Position numbers and translations under genes: made by a program
Origin: Hephaestia sp. MAHUQ-44
GTDB lineage: Bacteria; Pseudomonadota; Alphaproteobacteria; Sphingomonadales; Sphingomonadaceae
Direction: 5' to 3'
DNA: 64,000 nt
Assembly: GCF_023806085.1 (NCBI RefSeq)
Contig: NZ_JAMSLX010000009.1
Span: forward strand, 1 to 64,000
Shown here: in pieces, positions 36,753 to 45,035 of the stretch
How positions within the stretch are numbered: position 1 is the first letter of the stretch
Layout: the number at the start of each line of letters is the position of its first letter
The notes under the pieces: generated by a model
Databases searched by the model: none
What the model was told of the DNA's origin: nothing
The model's input: the letters and a program-made list of their open reading frames with translations, nothing else

Positions 36753-38702
36753 ATGGGATATAAAGTGGATCACGGGCAACGCTTGACCGACGCGGTTTCG
36801 GAAGAAGGTCGCTATCGGCTGCTAGTCGACGCGATCAGCGATTATGCGATCTACATGCTCGATCCCGACGGCATCGTGACCAACTGGAACGCGGGCGCGC
36901 AGCGCTTCAAGGGCTATGCGGCCGAGGAGATCGTCGGGCAGCATTTCTCGCGCTTCCATACGCCGGAGGACCAGCGCGCCGGGGTGCCGGAACGCGCGCT
37001 GGCGACAGCGCAGCGCGAGGGCAAGTTCGAGCGCGAAGGATGGCGGGTCCGCAAGGATGGCGAACGCTTCTGGGCGCATGTCATCATCGACCCGGTTTGG
37101 GGAAGGGACGGCGAGCTGGTCGGCTTCGCCCAGATCACGCGGGACCTGACGGAGCGGCAGGCGGCCGCGGAAATCCTTCGTCAAAGTGAGGAGCAGTTCC
37201 GGCTGCTCGTCCAGAGCGTCACCGATTATGCGATCTATCGGCTCGATCCCCAGGGCAATGTCGCCAGCTGGAACGCGGGCGCGGAGCGGATCAAGGGCTA
37301 TTCGCCGGCCGAGATCATCGGCTCGCATTTCTCGCGCTTCTATACCGAGGAAGACCGCGCCGCGGGCGAACCGGCCCGAGCCCTGGGCATTGCGCGCGAG
37401 CAAGGGCGCTTCTCGGCGGAAGGCTGGCGCGTCCGCAAGGACGGAAGCCGGTTCCGCGCCAGCGTGGTGATCGATTCCATCCTGGACGAGAAAGGACAGT
37501 TGCAAGGCTTCGCCAAGATCACCCGCGACGTGACCGAACGCGAAGAGACGCAGCACAAGCTCGATATCGCGCGCGAGGCGCTGTTCCAGTCACAGAAGAT
37601 GGAAGCGATCGGGCAGCTCACCGGCGGGGTGGCGCACGATTTCAACAATCTTCTCATGGCCATTCTCAGCAGCCTGTCGCTGCTTGAAAAGCAGCTGCCG
37701 GACAATGCTTCCGCCCGGCGATTGATCGGCAATGCCCGGCAAGGCGCCGAACGCGGTGCCGCGCTCACGCAGCGGATGCTGGCCTTCGCCCGGCGCCAGC
37801 ACCTCAATCCGGAACCGGTCGACGTGCCGCAGCTGGTTCGCGGGATGAGGGATTTGCTGCAACGCACGCTCGGCCCGTCGCACCCGATCCGACTCCAGTT
37901 TCCGCTGTCCTTGCCCCATGTGCTCGCCGATGCCAATCAGCTCGAAATGGCGCTGCTCAATCTGGCGGTGAATGCCCGCGATGCGATGCCGGAAGGCGGC
38001 CCGATCTCGATCGCGGCGGACGAGGGATCGGTCGAGGATGGCGAGGTCGATGGGCTCGGCGGTGGCCGGTATGTCAAGCTCGCCGTCATCGATACCGGCA
38101 GCGGCATGGACGCAGCTACCCTGGCGCGCGCGACCGAGCCCTTTTTCACGACCAAAGGGGTGGGCAAGGGCACGGGTCTCGGCCTGTCGATGATCCACGG
38201 GCTCGCCGACCAGATGAAGGGCGCGCTGGTGCTGCGAAGCGTGGTCGGGGAAGGCACGACGGCCGAGCTCTGGCTGCCGGTCACGGAGGTGCGCGAAACC
38301 GCTGAAGCCGAGACCGGGCAAGCTGCGCCGGCCGCCATTCCGCCGCAACGTCAGCTACGCATCATGACCGTGGACGATGACGCCCTCGTGCTCATGAACA
38401 CGGCTGCCCTGCTGGAGGACCTTGGCCATATCGTGACCGAAGCCGGTTCGGCCCACGAAGCGATGGCCCGTCTTGACGAGGGCGTGACAATCGACTTGCT
38501 CATCACCGACCAGGCAATGCCGGAAATGACGGGTGCCGAACTGATCGAGGAGGCGCGCCAGCGCATCCCCGGCCTGGGGGTCATCCTGGCCACCGGCTAT
38601 GGCGAAATTCCCGCCACCATGCCCCGCGACATCGTCAAGCTCGGCAAACCGTTTGGCCAGCCGCAATTGGCCGCCGCGATCCGGGAAATCGACGCCCGGT
38701 AG
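36753..38702 (+). CDS. Hybrid histidine kinase with two PAS domains
   Basis: 649 residues, no membrane helix, so a cytoplasmic sensor. Two tandem PAS/PAC units (about residues 15-135 and 140-260, each with NWNAGAQRFKGY-like and WRVRKDGxRF motifs), HisKA with the phospho-accepting His about residue 295 (GGVAHDFNNLL), HATPase with NLAVNARDAMPEGG and GKGTGLGLSMIHG, and a C-terminal receiver with Asp about 586 (LLITDQAMP). The tandem PAS copies are similar to one another. ATG at 36753 is chosen by the N-terminus; a ribosome site is weak. No cognate DNA-binding regulator is adjacent. Confidence 0.9.
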   Translation: MGYKVDHGQRLTDAVSEEGRYRLLVDAISDYAIYMLDPDGIVTNWNAGAQRFKGYAAEEIVGQHFSRFHTPEDQRAGVPERALATAQREGKFEREGWRVRKDGERFWAHVIIDPVWGRDGELVGFAQITRDLTERQAAAEILRQSEEQFRLLVQSVTDYAIYRLDPQGNVASWNAGAERIKGYSPAEIIGSHFSRFYTEEDRAAGEPARALGIAREQGRFSAEGWRVRKDGSRFRASVVIDSILDEKGQLQGFAKITRDVTEREETQHKLDIAREALFQSQKMEAIGQLTGGVAHDFNNLLMAILSSLSLLEKQLPDNASARRLIGNARQGAERGAALTQRMLAFARRQHLNPEPVDVPQLVRGMRDLLQRTLGPSHPIRLQFPLSLPHVLADANQLEMALLNLAVNARDAMPEGGPISIAADEGSVEDGEVDGLGGGRYVKLAVIDTGSGMDAATLARATEPFFTTKGVGKGTGLGLSMIHGLADQMKGALVLRSVVGEGTTAELWLPVTEVRETAEAETGQAAPAAIPPQRQLRIMTVDDDALVLMNTAALLEDLGHIVTEAGSAHEAMARLDEGVTIDLLITDQAMPEMTGAELIEEARQRIPGLGVILATGYGEIPATMPRDIVKLGKPFGQPQLAAAIREIDAR

Positions 38703-38716
38703 CCGGTCCGGGTCCG

Positions 38717-39304
38717 CTAATCGATCCGGTACTGGATCGGCTTGAACGTCCCGCCGTTCGAGGCCGGGGCCGAGCACGCGGTCAGCCCGATGATAAGATC
38801 CATGTCGGCGCGGAAGGTGATGCTGTCGCCCGCCTTGCTCATCGGCGGCAGCACCTGGAGCTTGCCGGTATCGGCGTCGACCGGCACGTTCATGAAGCAG
38901 TTGAACGCGGTCGGGATGCGATCGGACGTCACGCCATAGGGCGCCAGCGCCTCGGCGAGATTGCCGAAGCATCCGCGATGCGGCGGCAGGTCCGGATAGA
39001 AATGCAGGAAAGTATCGATCGAACAGGGCGTCAGCAGGAAATCATGCCGGCCCACGGTATCGCCGATGATCTCCAGCATCACCCGGCTGCGGTTCGAATA
39101 GAGCTTGTGCCCCGCCGTCAGGCAGATCGTTTCGGCATAATCGAGCGTGCGGCCTGACGACATCACCTCGTCGATATCGTCCGCATTGAAGGCGAGGAGA
39201 TCGGCGACCTGCTCACCTTTGGGGTCGATCACGGCCAGCGTGGCGCCGCGCGGCAGCGCAAAGGCGGTGCCGCTGCGCTCGGGGATGGTGACGACGTCGC
39301 TCAT
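38717..39304 (-). CDS. DUF1989 (urea carboxylase-associated) protein
   Basis: 195 residues. The motifs VADLLAFNADDIDEVMSSGR, GHKLYSNRSRVMLEIIGDTV, PHRGCFGNLAEALAPYG and PTAFNCFMNVPVD are those of the DUF1989 family found with urea-amidolyase and guanidine-metabolism genes. The Cys and His residues may bind metal. ATG at 39304 overlaps the stop of the YqcI/YcgG gene (ATGA), so the pair is translationally coupled. Converges on the hybrid kinase with 14 bases between. Confidence 0.8.
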   Translation of the reverse strand: MSDVVTIPERSGTAFALPRGATLAVIDPKGEQVADLLAFNADDIDEVMSSGRTLDYAETICLTAGHKLYSNRSRVMLEIIGDTVGRHDFLLTPCSIDTFLHFYPDLPPHRGCFGNLAEALAPYGVTSDRIPTAFNCFMNVPVDADTGKLQVLPPMSKAGDSITFRADMDLIIGLTACSAPASNGGTFKPIQYRID

Positions 39305-40005
39305 TTCGATCCCGAATAGCGGAAGGGGCATTGCCAGGATTCATCGACCTGCCGGCCTGAATATTGCCGCGCCTCGCTCGCCTCGCCATGACGCGCCAGC
39401 ATTGGGTTGCGCGATCCGGCCAGCGCCTCGTCGCGAACCATGATCTTCTCGCGCATGCCTTCGTACTTGCCCGCCTCGCGCAACTGCTCGAACTGGTCGT
39501 GAAGATTGAAGATCAGCGCCGGCTTGGCGAAACGCCGCGCCGGCCGGCTCGCATGGGGATGCAGCCCGACGACGAAGAACGCCTCTCCGCCGAAGCTCAG
39601 CGAGAAGTGCGAGTCTTCCGGGTTGGCGCTGACGCGTTCGTCATATTCCTGCCCGCGCCATACGTCCTTGTCCGAGAGCGACTGGACGCGATCCCACAAT
39701 GCGCGTTCGAACGCCTGTTCGCCGAGATCCTCCGGCCCATCGAAAATGACCGCAAAGCTCCGAAACAACCCCGGCGCCTCGCGATAGGTCTCGGACCAGT
39801 CCAGCAGGGCGTCATGGATCCGCAGATCGTCCCACGCGCTGTCGATCGTGTCGCAGGCCAGCACCTGAAGCGTGCCGTTGGACAGGGCCGCCTTGGCACC
39901 GACGCACGGGAAGTCCGGGTCGCGGACATGATCCTCGATCAGCGATTGAAGTTCTTCCTGCGCCGGATGGCGCCAGGCGAATAGTGAAGTGCTCGGTTTT
40001 TTCAT
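39301..40005 (-). CDS. YqcI/YcgG-family (GntA-like) haem N-hydroxylase candidate
   Basis: 234 residues. The PCVGAKAALSNGTLQVLA segment, LGEQAFERALWDRVQSLSD, HFSLSFGGEAFFVVGLHPHA SR, and a late NPMLARHGEASEARQYSGR are hallmarks of YqcI/YcgG proteins. The best-known member, GntA, is a haem-dependent hydroxylase in guanitoxin synthesis; broader members act on arginine-like or unknown nitrogen compounds. No guanitoxin cluster is present here, so the substrate is open. No ribosome site precedes the ATG, and a candidate EcfG promoter lies so close that the mRNA may be leaderless. Confidence 0.8.
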   Translation of the reverse strand: MKKPSTSLFAWRHPAQEELQSLIEDHVRDPDFPCVGAKAALSNGTLQVLACDTIDSAWDDLRIHDALLDWSETYREAPGLFRSFAVIFDGPEDLGEQAFERALWDRVQSLSDKDVWRGQEYDERVSANPEDSHFSLSFGGEAFFVVGLHPHASRPARRFAKPALIFNLHDQFEQLREAGKYEGMREKIMVRDEALAGSRNPMLARHGEASEARQYSGRQVDESWQCPFRYSGSK

Positions 40006-40015
40006 GCGTGATCAT

Positions 40016-40041
40016 TACGCTTCGCCAGCCGTAACCGTTCC
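40016..40041 (-). promoter_or_regulatory. Possible EcfG-like promoter for the YqcI/YcgG-DUF1989 pair
   Basis: Minus-strand GGAAC (40041-40037), 17 bases, then CGTA (40019-40016). The -10 is one base off CGTT, and the start codon at 40005 would leave a leader of only a few bases. Weaker than the other two candidates. Confidence 0.35.
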
Positions 40042-40097
40042 GCTTTATCGTCCTGATCCAGGTCAGCTTTTGGATTTGGCCGGGATCGCCCACTGGG

Positions 40098-41159
40098 CTA
40101 TGCCGCCTTTTTCGGCGGTGTCGGGTCGGGGCCGTCGGCCTCCGTCGCTGCAACGTGAACGATCGAGACCGTCGTGCCGGGATACCCGCCCTCGGTTTCG
40201 ATTCTCGCGTCGAGCTGGTTGGCCAGCGCTTCGACGATGCCGGTGCCGAGACCCGGCTTGGCGTCAGCCATCTTTTCGGGTGTGCCGACGCCGTCGTCGC
40301 TGACCGACAATTTCCAGCCCTTTCCGCGTGACCGATAATCGACGAGGATCTTGCCGCTGCGATCGTCGGGAAAGGCGTGCTTGAGCGCATTGATCACCAG
40401 CTCGGTGACGATCAGCCCGAGACCGACCGAGATATCCGCTTTCACCTGGCTGTCATCGGCGGTCACCATAAGCGACAATTGGTCGTGATCGTGGATCATC
40501 GAGGCGCCGAGGCTCTGGCACAGCTGAGTGAAATAGCCCCGTAGCTCGACATCGCCAAGGCGCGAGGCCGCGAGCTGCTGCTGGACAGTGGCGATCGACA
40601 TCACCCGGTGATGCGCGTCCCGAAGATGGCTGCGCGTTTCGTCGGATTGCACGCGCCGCGCGCTCTGCAGCAGAACGCTGGCGATGATCTGCAGGCTGTT
40701 GGCGACGCGATGCTGGATTTCCTGGAGCAGGATCGCCTTCTCGCGGAGCAGATCGTCCTTGAGCTTCTCGCTGATGCGCGCCTCGGTGACATCGGAAATC
40801 GTCAGGAGCAGGCGCCCCTGTTCGGCATCGCCATACTCGAGCTTCTGCGCATTGAGGACGAGCCGGCGTGGTCCGGCGTCGCCCTTGAGGTCCATTTCAT
40901 AAGCCTCGATCCTGGCATGACCCGACAGCGTGGCGGCGAGGAGCGAGCGGAGTTGCGGCACGTCCCATTCGCCGCTGCCCAGCTTGAAGAACGGCTGTGC
41001 GGTGACATGCTGCGGGTCAGGGGCGAACGCCCGGTAGAACGACGTGCTGGCGGCGATCACTGTCAAATTTTCGTCGAGCAGCAGTGCAGGCGCATTGGAA
41101 GATGCGAGGATGGCCAGCGCCAGATTGTGTGCGACGTCGGGATGGGTTGTTCGGTTCAT
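40098..41159 (-). CDS. HWE/HisKA_2-family sensor histidine kinase with PAS domain
   Basis: 353 residues, cytoplasmic. An N-terminal PAS-like domain (about 10-125, ALLLDENLTVIAASTSFYRA) precedes the H-box LLQEIQHRVANSLQIIASVL of the HisKA_2 type and an HATPase with VTELVINALKHAFPDDRSGK and SDDGVG. This kinase group commonly feeds the alphaproteobacterial general stress pathway (PhyR-NepR-EcfG). ATG at 41159 follows AAAGGGGG. No PhyR or NepR gene is present in the window. Confidence 0.87.
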   Translation of the reverse strand: MNRTTHPDVAHNLALAILASSNAPALLLDENLTVIAASTSFYRAFAPDPQHVTAQPFFKLGSGEWDVPQLRSLLAATLSGHARIEAYEMDLKGDAGPRRLVLNAQKLEYGDAEQGRLLLTISDVTEARISEKLKDDLLREKAILLQEIQHRVANSLQIIASVLLQSARRVQSDETRSHLRDAHHRVMSIATVQQQLAASRLGDVELRGYFTQLCQSLGASMIHDHDQLSLMVTADDSQVKADISVGLGLIVTELVINALKHAFPDDRSGKILVDYRSRGKGWKLSVSDDGVGTPEKMADAKPGLGTGIVEALANQLDARIETEGGYPGTTVSIVHVAATEADGPDPTPPKKAA

Positions 41160-41373
41160 GACAAAACCCCCTTTCGGGGAAAACCGGAAAGCTCGCGGGG
41201 TGAAAGCCCGATCCGGGCGATCTGCGCTCCTTGTAGCGAAAGCACGGACTCGCAACGGCATCCTACCATGAATCGTCCTGGTAACCGGCGTTTATTCGGC
41301 GCCGACGCATATTTCAGGTCAATAAGCCGCTTTGAGATAGAGCATCGACAGCAGTCGATCAGGTCGCGGATGG

Positions 41374-42645
41374 TCAGCGCGAGGGATAATTTTCGTATTC
41401 AAAATGGCCCGCCGTGTCGCCATGACGACCGCGAAGCCGATCAGCATATGCCATCAATGGCGTGGACAGGACGCCGTGGATTATGATCGATGCCAGAATC
41501 GCCATCCCTGCGATTGCCCAGAGTTGTCCTCGTTCGGTAAATTCACCGCGCCCCAGCGCGTAAAGCAGATAGTAGATGGTGCCGATCCCGCGGATGCCGA
41601 AGATAGCTATCAGACGCTTGGACGTTCGGGGCGCCGACGATCCGATGAACCCGATCCAGCAAGCGACCGGGCGAAAGAGCAGGATAAGGGCGAGAGCAAG
41701 CACGCCGCCTTGCCAGGTCAGCGAAGCGAGCAAGCCATGGCCAAGCGCCCATCCAAACAGGACCAGCACGAGCATCACCAGCACGCGTTCGACCTGGTTG
41801 GTCAATTCGGCCATCTTGGCGTGGAACTCGTCCTCGGGCCGGGCCGAGCGGATCGCCAATGCGGCGACGAACACGGCGATGAAGCCGTTGCCATGAAGCA
41901 ACACGGCTGCGGCATAGGTCAGCAACGTCGCACCGACCGCCACAAGTCCGTCCCCGGTATCGGATAGCTTCATGTGGATCGGCTGGAACATCGCAAAGCC
42001 CATGAGACGTCCAAGTGCGAAACCGAGCCCGATCCCGATCAGCATTTCGCCGATCAAGTCGATCGCCAGCCAATGCTCCCATGTCGCCGTCCCCGCTTGA
42101 AGAGCGAGAGCGAGCAGAACGAAAGGAAAGGCGAAGCCGTCGTTCATGCCGGCCTCCGACGTCAAGCCGAAGCGCGTCTCGCCGTCGTCGCCTTTGCCGG
42201 GCGCGCCGGTTTGAACATCGCCGGCGAGAACCGGATCGGTCGGGACGAGGACCGCCGCCAGGAGCAACGCTGCCGGTGCGCCAAAGCCCAGTCCCCAATG
42301 CGCCGCGGCGAGGACGGCCAACATGGTGATCGGCATTGCCACGAGGAGAAGACGCCAGGACGTGCCCCACGCTCGCCAACCGAACTTGCGATCGATCCGG
42401 AGACCTGCACCCATCAGCGCCAACAGCATCACGATCTCGCTGATCGTCTCGGCGGCACGCGTCGCCGCCGGGTCGGCTGCGGAAGCGACGCTGAGGATAG
42501 AGGTGAACGAGGAAGCGTAGCCGATCGCCACGCACATGATCGGCAGCGACAGCGGCACGCGCCTGAGCAGCATCGGCAGCCATGAAATCAGCAAGATGAG
42601 GCCGCCGCCGATCAGGAGCGCGAAGAGGTGGTCATTGTGTTCCAT
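41374..42645 (-). CDS. Cation/proton antiporter (CPA1/NhaP-like)
   Basis: 423 residues, about twelve membrane helices. The ion-binding region includes VPTDPVLAGDVQTG and SEAGMNDGFAFPFVLLAL, the latter matching the conserved ND pair of CPA1 Na+/H+ antiporters. A charged C-terminal tail of about 30 residues follows. ATG at 42645 has GAAGGGG upstream. It fits the osmotic and pH side of the stress cluster. The 214 bases between it and the downstream kinase gene hold the kinase promoter region; nothing specific recognised. Confidence 0.85.
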   Translation of the reverse strand: MEHNDHLFALLIGGGLILLISWLPMLLRRVPLSLPIMCVAIGYASSFTSILSVASAADPAATRAAETISEIVMLLALMGAGLRIDRKFGWRAWGTSWRLLLVAMPITMLAVLAAAHWGLGFGAPAALLLAAVLVPTDPVLAGDVQTGAPGKGDDGETRFGLTSEAGMNDGFAFPFVLLALALQAGTATWEHWLAIDLIGEMLIGIGLGFALGRLMGFAMFQPIHMKLSDTGDGLVAVGATLLTYAAAVLLHGNGFIAVFVAALAIRSARPEDEFHAKMAELTNQVERVLVMLVLVLFGWALGHGLLASLTWQGGVLALALILLFRPVACWIGFIGSSAPRTSKRLIAIFGIRGIGTIYYLLYALGRGEFTERGQLWAIAGMAILASIIIHGVLSTPLMAYADRLRGRHGDTAGHFEYENYPSR

Positions 42646-42829
42646 CACATCCCCTTCGCAAAAAATCCCCATCGGCTATGCCCGCAATACGGCCTGCGGG
42701 GTGATAACGCCTCAGGATGCAATGTGTCCGATCGCGCCCTTCTCCGAAAACCCGGCCGTCGAGCGGTTGGCGGAGCATGGAAAATGGCTCGCGATTTCCT
42801 ATGTCGGACGCATTGAAAGGAGTGGCCCG

Positions 42830-43093
42830 ATGGCAAATGGATGGGCGCCTGACGGTGCCGTTCAGGACCAGATCGATGATACGGTAGCCGACGCTGTGAA
42901 GCGAGCGCGGGTGATGATGCCTGCCGGCGAAAGTGCCGATTATTGCGAGGATTGCGGAGAGCCGATTCCCCAGGCGCGCCGCGACGCGCTGCCTGGCACG
43001 CGGACCTGTGTTTCCTGCCAGACGGCCCGTGATACCAGAATCCGCAGCGTGGGGATCAACCGGCGCGGCAGCAAGGATAGTCAGCTTCGCTAG
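42830..43093 (+). CDS. Small DksA/TraR-family C4 zinc-finger protein
   Basis: 87 residues. Four cysteines in the DksA zinc-finger arrangement: CEDC (with GEPIPQARRDALPGT between) and CVSC, following an N-terminal helix. Short members of this family may act at RNA polymerase like DksA or be zinc-binding accessory proteins. AAAGGAG eight bases before the ATG at 42830 fixes the start, rejecting the much longer open frame upstream. It lies divergent from the antiporter. Confidence 0.85.
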   Translation: MANGWAPDGAVQDQIDDTVADAVKRARVMMPAGESADYCEDCGEPIPQARRDALPGTRTCVSCQTARDTRIRSVGINRRGSKDSQLR

Positions 43094-43163
43094 GACGGGT
43101 AGGTTGCGGCCAGAAGGTTAAGGCGACTCCCGGGTCCAGGGAACGAGATCAAGAATCCATGAT

Positions 43164-43199
43164 GGTCTCACCTCCTTCCGGGCTGGAATAGGTGAGACC
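43164..43199. terminator. Strong bidirectional hairpin between convergent genes
   Basis: GGTCTCACCT and AGGTGAGACC form a perfect 10-bp stem, extended inside by TTCC/GGAA. It lies between the ends of the DksA-like gene (43093) and hsp20 (43251). There is no T-tract on either side, so terminator activity is inferred from position. Confidence 0.5.
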
Positions 43200-43250
43200 T
43201 GCCGGCCCGTCCGATGGGGGCGGAACCGGCAAGCCGTTGGGATTGCGCAA

Positions 43251-43730
43251 TCAGGCGGCTTCGAGCGCCGGATCGTTGCGCGGTTCGATCCGCTCGGGTG
43301 CGGAGATTCCGCTTCCGATCGCGATCTTGCGGGGCTTCATCGCCTCGGGGATGACGCGCCTCAGTTCGATCGACAGCAGGCCGTTGTCGAAACCCGCAGC
43401 GCCGACCTCGATGAAGTCGGCAAGCTGGAAACGCCGTTCGAAGTCACGCGTGGCGATGCCGCGGTGCAGATATTCGCGCTGACCGTCCTCCTCGGCGCGC
43501 TTGCCGGTAACGGTGAGCTGGTTCTGCTGCGCGACCACCTCGATCTCGTCGGGGCGGAAACCCGCGACCGCGAGCGTGATGCGATAGCTGTCCTCGCTAT
43601 CCTTGACGATGTCGAAGGGCGGATAGCCATCGGACGCATCGCCGCGCATGCCGGTTTCGAGCAGATCGAAAAGGCGGTCGAAGCCGACCGTCGAACGCCG
43701 ATAGGGCGTAAAGTCGAAGTTGCTTCTCAT
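43251..43730 (-). CDS. Small heat-shock protein Hsp20
   Basis: 159 residues of the IbpA/HspH class of alpha-crystallin chaperones. N-terminal FDFTPYRRSTVGFDRLFDLL, the alpha-crystallin domain from about residue 35 (YPPFDIVKDSEDSYRITLAV, VAQQNQLTVTGKR), and the C-terminal GLLSIELRR segment with a trailing I-x-I-like anchor. It keeps unfolded proteins soluble at high temperature. ATG at 43730 is six bases downstream of a TTG alternative. Its leader carries a ROSE-type element and a sigma32-like promoter. Confidence 0.93.
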   Translation of the reverse strand: MRSNFDFTPYRRSTVGFDRLFDLLETGMRGDASDGYPPFDIVKDSEDSYRITLAVAGFRPDEIEVVAQQNQLTVTGKRAEEDGQREYLHRGIATRDFERRFQLADFIEVGAAGFDNGLLSIELRRVIPEAMKPRKIAIGSGISAPERIEPRNDPALEAA

Positions 43731-43832
43731 CTCCAAATCCTCCTTTGCGAAGCAATTCGGGCATGAGATGCGCCGGTGATAAAAGAGCCGACGCTCTCCA
43801 TGTCCAACCGGACCCGAACATGGCGTCCGGCA
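43731..43832 (-). promoter_or_regulatory. Putative ROSE-type RNA thermometer in the hsp20 leader
   Basis: The roughly 100-base leader ends AATTGCTTCGCAAAGGAGGA just before the ATG. The ATTGCTTC strand can pair with GGAGGAT across a GCAAA loop if the G of TTGC is bulged, hiding the ribosome site. This TTGCT anti-SD opposite GGAGGA with a bulged G is the hallmark of ROSE elements that control rhizobial hsp20 genes. The upstream half can form further stems. Seen by eye only. Confidence 0.65.
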
Positions 43833-43839
43833 TAAAAAA

Positions 43840-43867
43840 AGCTAGGAAGCGCGATTCCGGTTTCAAG
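43840..43867 (-). promoter_or_regulatory. Sigma32-like promoter of hsp20
   Basis: Minus-strand CTTGAA (43867-43862), 16 bases, then CTAGCT (43845-43840), close to the alphaproteobacterial RpoH consensus (CTTGAC-N16/17-CCTATNT). It places transcription start near 43832, giving a leader of about 100 bases. Confidence 0.55.
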
Positions 43868-43921
43868 AGGTTTCGTGAAGGGGCCAAAAGGCGGAGCCGA
43901 TTCCACGGCTCCGCCCGGCTG

Positions 43922-44107
43922 TCAGGCGACCTCATTCTCGCCGAGATCGCGGTACCAGGCAGCGATCTGGTCCTTGATCGCGAGCTTGAGCTTCTTGAGC
44001 CGTGCGATCGCGACCTCGTCGGGACGCGGCTCGCGTGCCGCAAGCTCGATCTCGTTTCCGAGACGGGCATGCTCGCGCTTGAGATAGTCAAGGTGCTTAT
44101 CGGACAT
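43922..44107 (-). CDS. YdcH-family (DUF465) small protein
   Basis: 61 residues, a two-helix coiled-coil hairpin: HLDYLKREHARLGNEIELAA and VAIARLKKLKLAIKDQIAAW. The KREHxxLxxEI and LKKxKLxIKDQI patterns define this family; function is not known. Three in-frame ATGs occur together; the one at 44107 has the best spacing from GGAG. Confidence 0.88.
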   Translation of the reverse strand: MSDKHLDYLKREHARLGNEIELAAREPRPDEVAIARLKKLKLAIKDQIAAWYRDLGENEVA

Positions 44108-44217
44108 CATCATCTCCGTGCCAAAGTTGAGGATGTTCACGCCCCAAGGGCGCAATACCAAGATGATCCTCGATCGCGAATTTTCAACTCGCTACCGCAC
44201 GCAGATCATACGGGTGA

Positions 44218-44733
44218 TCACGGTGCCCATAGATCGCGGAGCGGCCCTGATTTTCCAGCGACCGGATCTTGCTCAGGCACCGGAAGCTCATGCATTCGCC
44301 GGCGCATTTCATCGGGCGGCGCCGCGCGACAGATGTCCCAATCCTGTCCTTGCGGGTAAGCGCCGACAACGAGGAAATCGCTGCTGACCTCCAGCCGGCG
44401 ATGGCCGGTGCCGACCGGCAGCACCAAAGCATCGCCGGCGCCGACTTCAAGCTCGCGACCGCCGGGGCCGCCGAGCAACAGCGTGCCGTAGCCTGTCGCC
44501 ACGCCAAGTGCTTCGTGCGCGGTCGAGTGATAATGGTGATAATCGTAGATCGTATCGCGCCAGTGGGACGGCCAGCCATGATCGCCGAACAACTCCTCGA
44601 AGCGCTCTGCAGCTTTTTTGCCCTCGGCTTTGCCCTCGGCTTTGACCGCATCGCGATAGCAGGACCGGGAGCCGCTCGTTGTTCGGCACCAGTCATTTTC
44701 GTGCAGGACGAACTGTTCGCTTTCCATCGTCAT
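44218..44733 (-). CDS. YjlB-like cupin with an internally frame-altered segment
   Basis: 171 residues of the cupin fold. The metal-binding cupin motifs are intact ([39 protein letters not shown] and [18 protein letters not shown]). Between HENDW and YRDAVKAEG the reading frame gives [10 protein letters not shown], but the adjacent frame gives PNNERLPVL, the expected family sequence. A missing base after TGG and an extra one before TAT (44657-44692) would explain this, leaving a short scrambled stretch. It starts at the ATGA overlapping the end of the truncated xthA. The [10 protein letters not shown] repeat is also unusual. Confidence 0.75.
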   Translation of the reverse strand: MTMESEQFVLHENDWCRTTSGSRSCYRDAVKAEGKAEGKKAAERFEELFGDHGWPSHWRDTIYDYHHYHSTAHEALGVATGYGTLLLGGPGGRELEVGAGDALVLPVGTGHRRLEVSSDFLVVGAYPQGQDWDICRAAPPDEMRRRMHELPVPEQDPVAGKSGPLRDLWAP

Positions 44734-45023
44734 GTCTTCTTTGATGTCGGCGATCGGCGCTGCCGGGGCGTGTCGGCCAGCTCGATCCAGAGCGGCGCAT
44801 GGTCGCTGGTCTTTTCCCAGCCGCGCGGGCGGATATCGACTTCGGCCGCGACCAGGAGGGATGCTGCGGCCGGATTGAGCAGGAAATGGTCGATCCTGAG
44901 CCCCGCGTTTCGCTCGAAGGCGCCGCGCCAATATTTCCAGAAGGTGTAGATCTTGTCGTGCGGATGGAGATGTCGGAGGGCATCGGTCCAACCCTGGTCA
45001 AGCAGGCGCTGGTAGGCCGCCCC
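44730..45023 (-). pseudogene. xthA: Exonuclease III, C-terminal fragment only
   Basis: The minus strand encodes about 98 residues of exonuclease [23 protein letters not shown], then [23 protein letters not shown] and the catalytic His/Asp of [13 protein letters not shown]. Upstream of about 45023 the frame no longer matches the family, so two-thirds including the Mg-binding Glu and Asp residues are missing. Its stop overlaps the cupin start. The break coincides with the DUF2274-like fragment and the IS3 element. Confidence 0.8.
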
Positions 45024-45035
45024 GACCGAACCTCG

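Noticed and set aside
42536..42829. N-terminal extension of the DksA-like gene
   Set aside because: Antisense to the antiporter start and not family-like; the ribosome site at 42816 supports the ATG at 42830.
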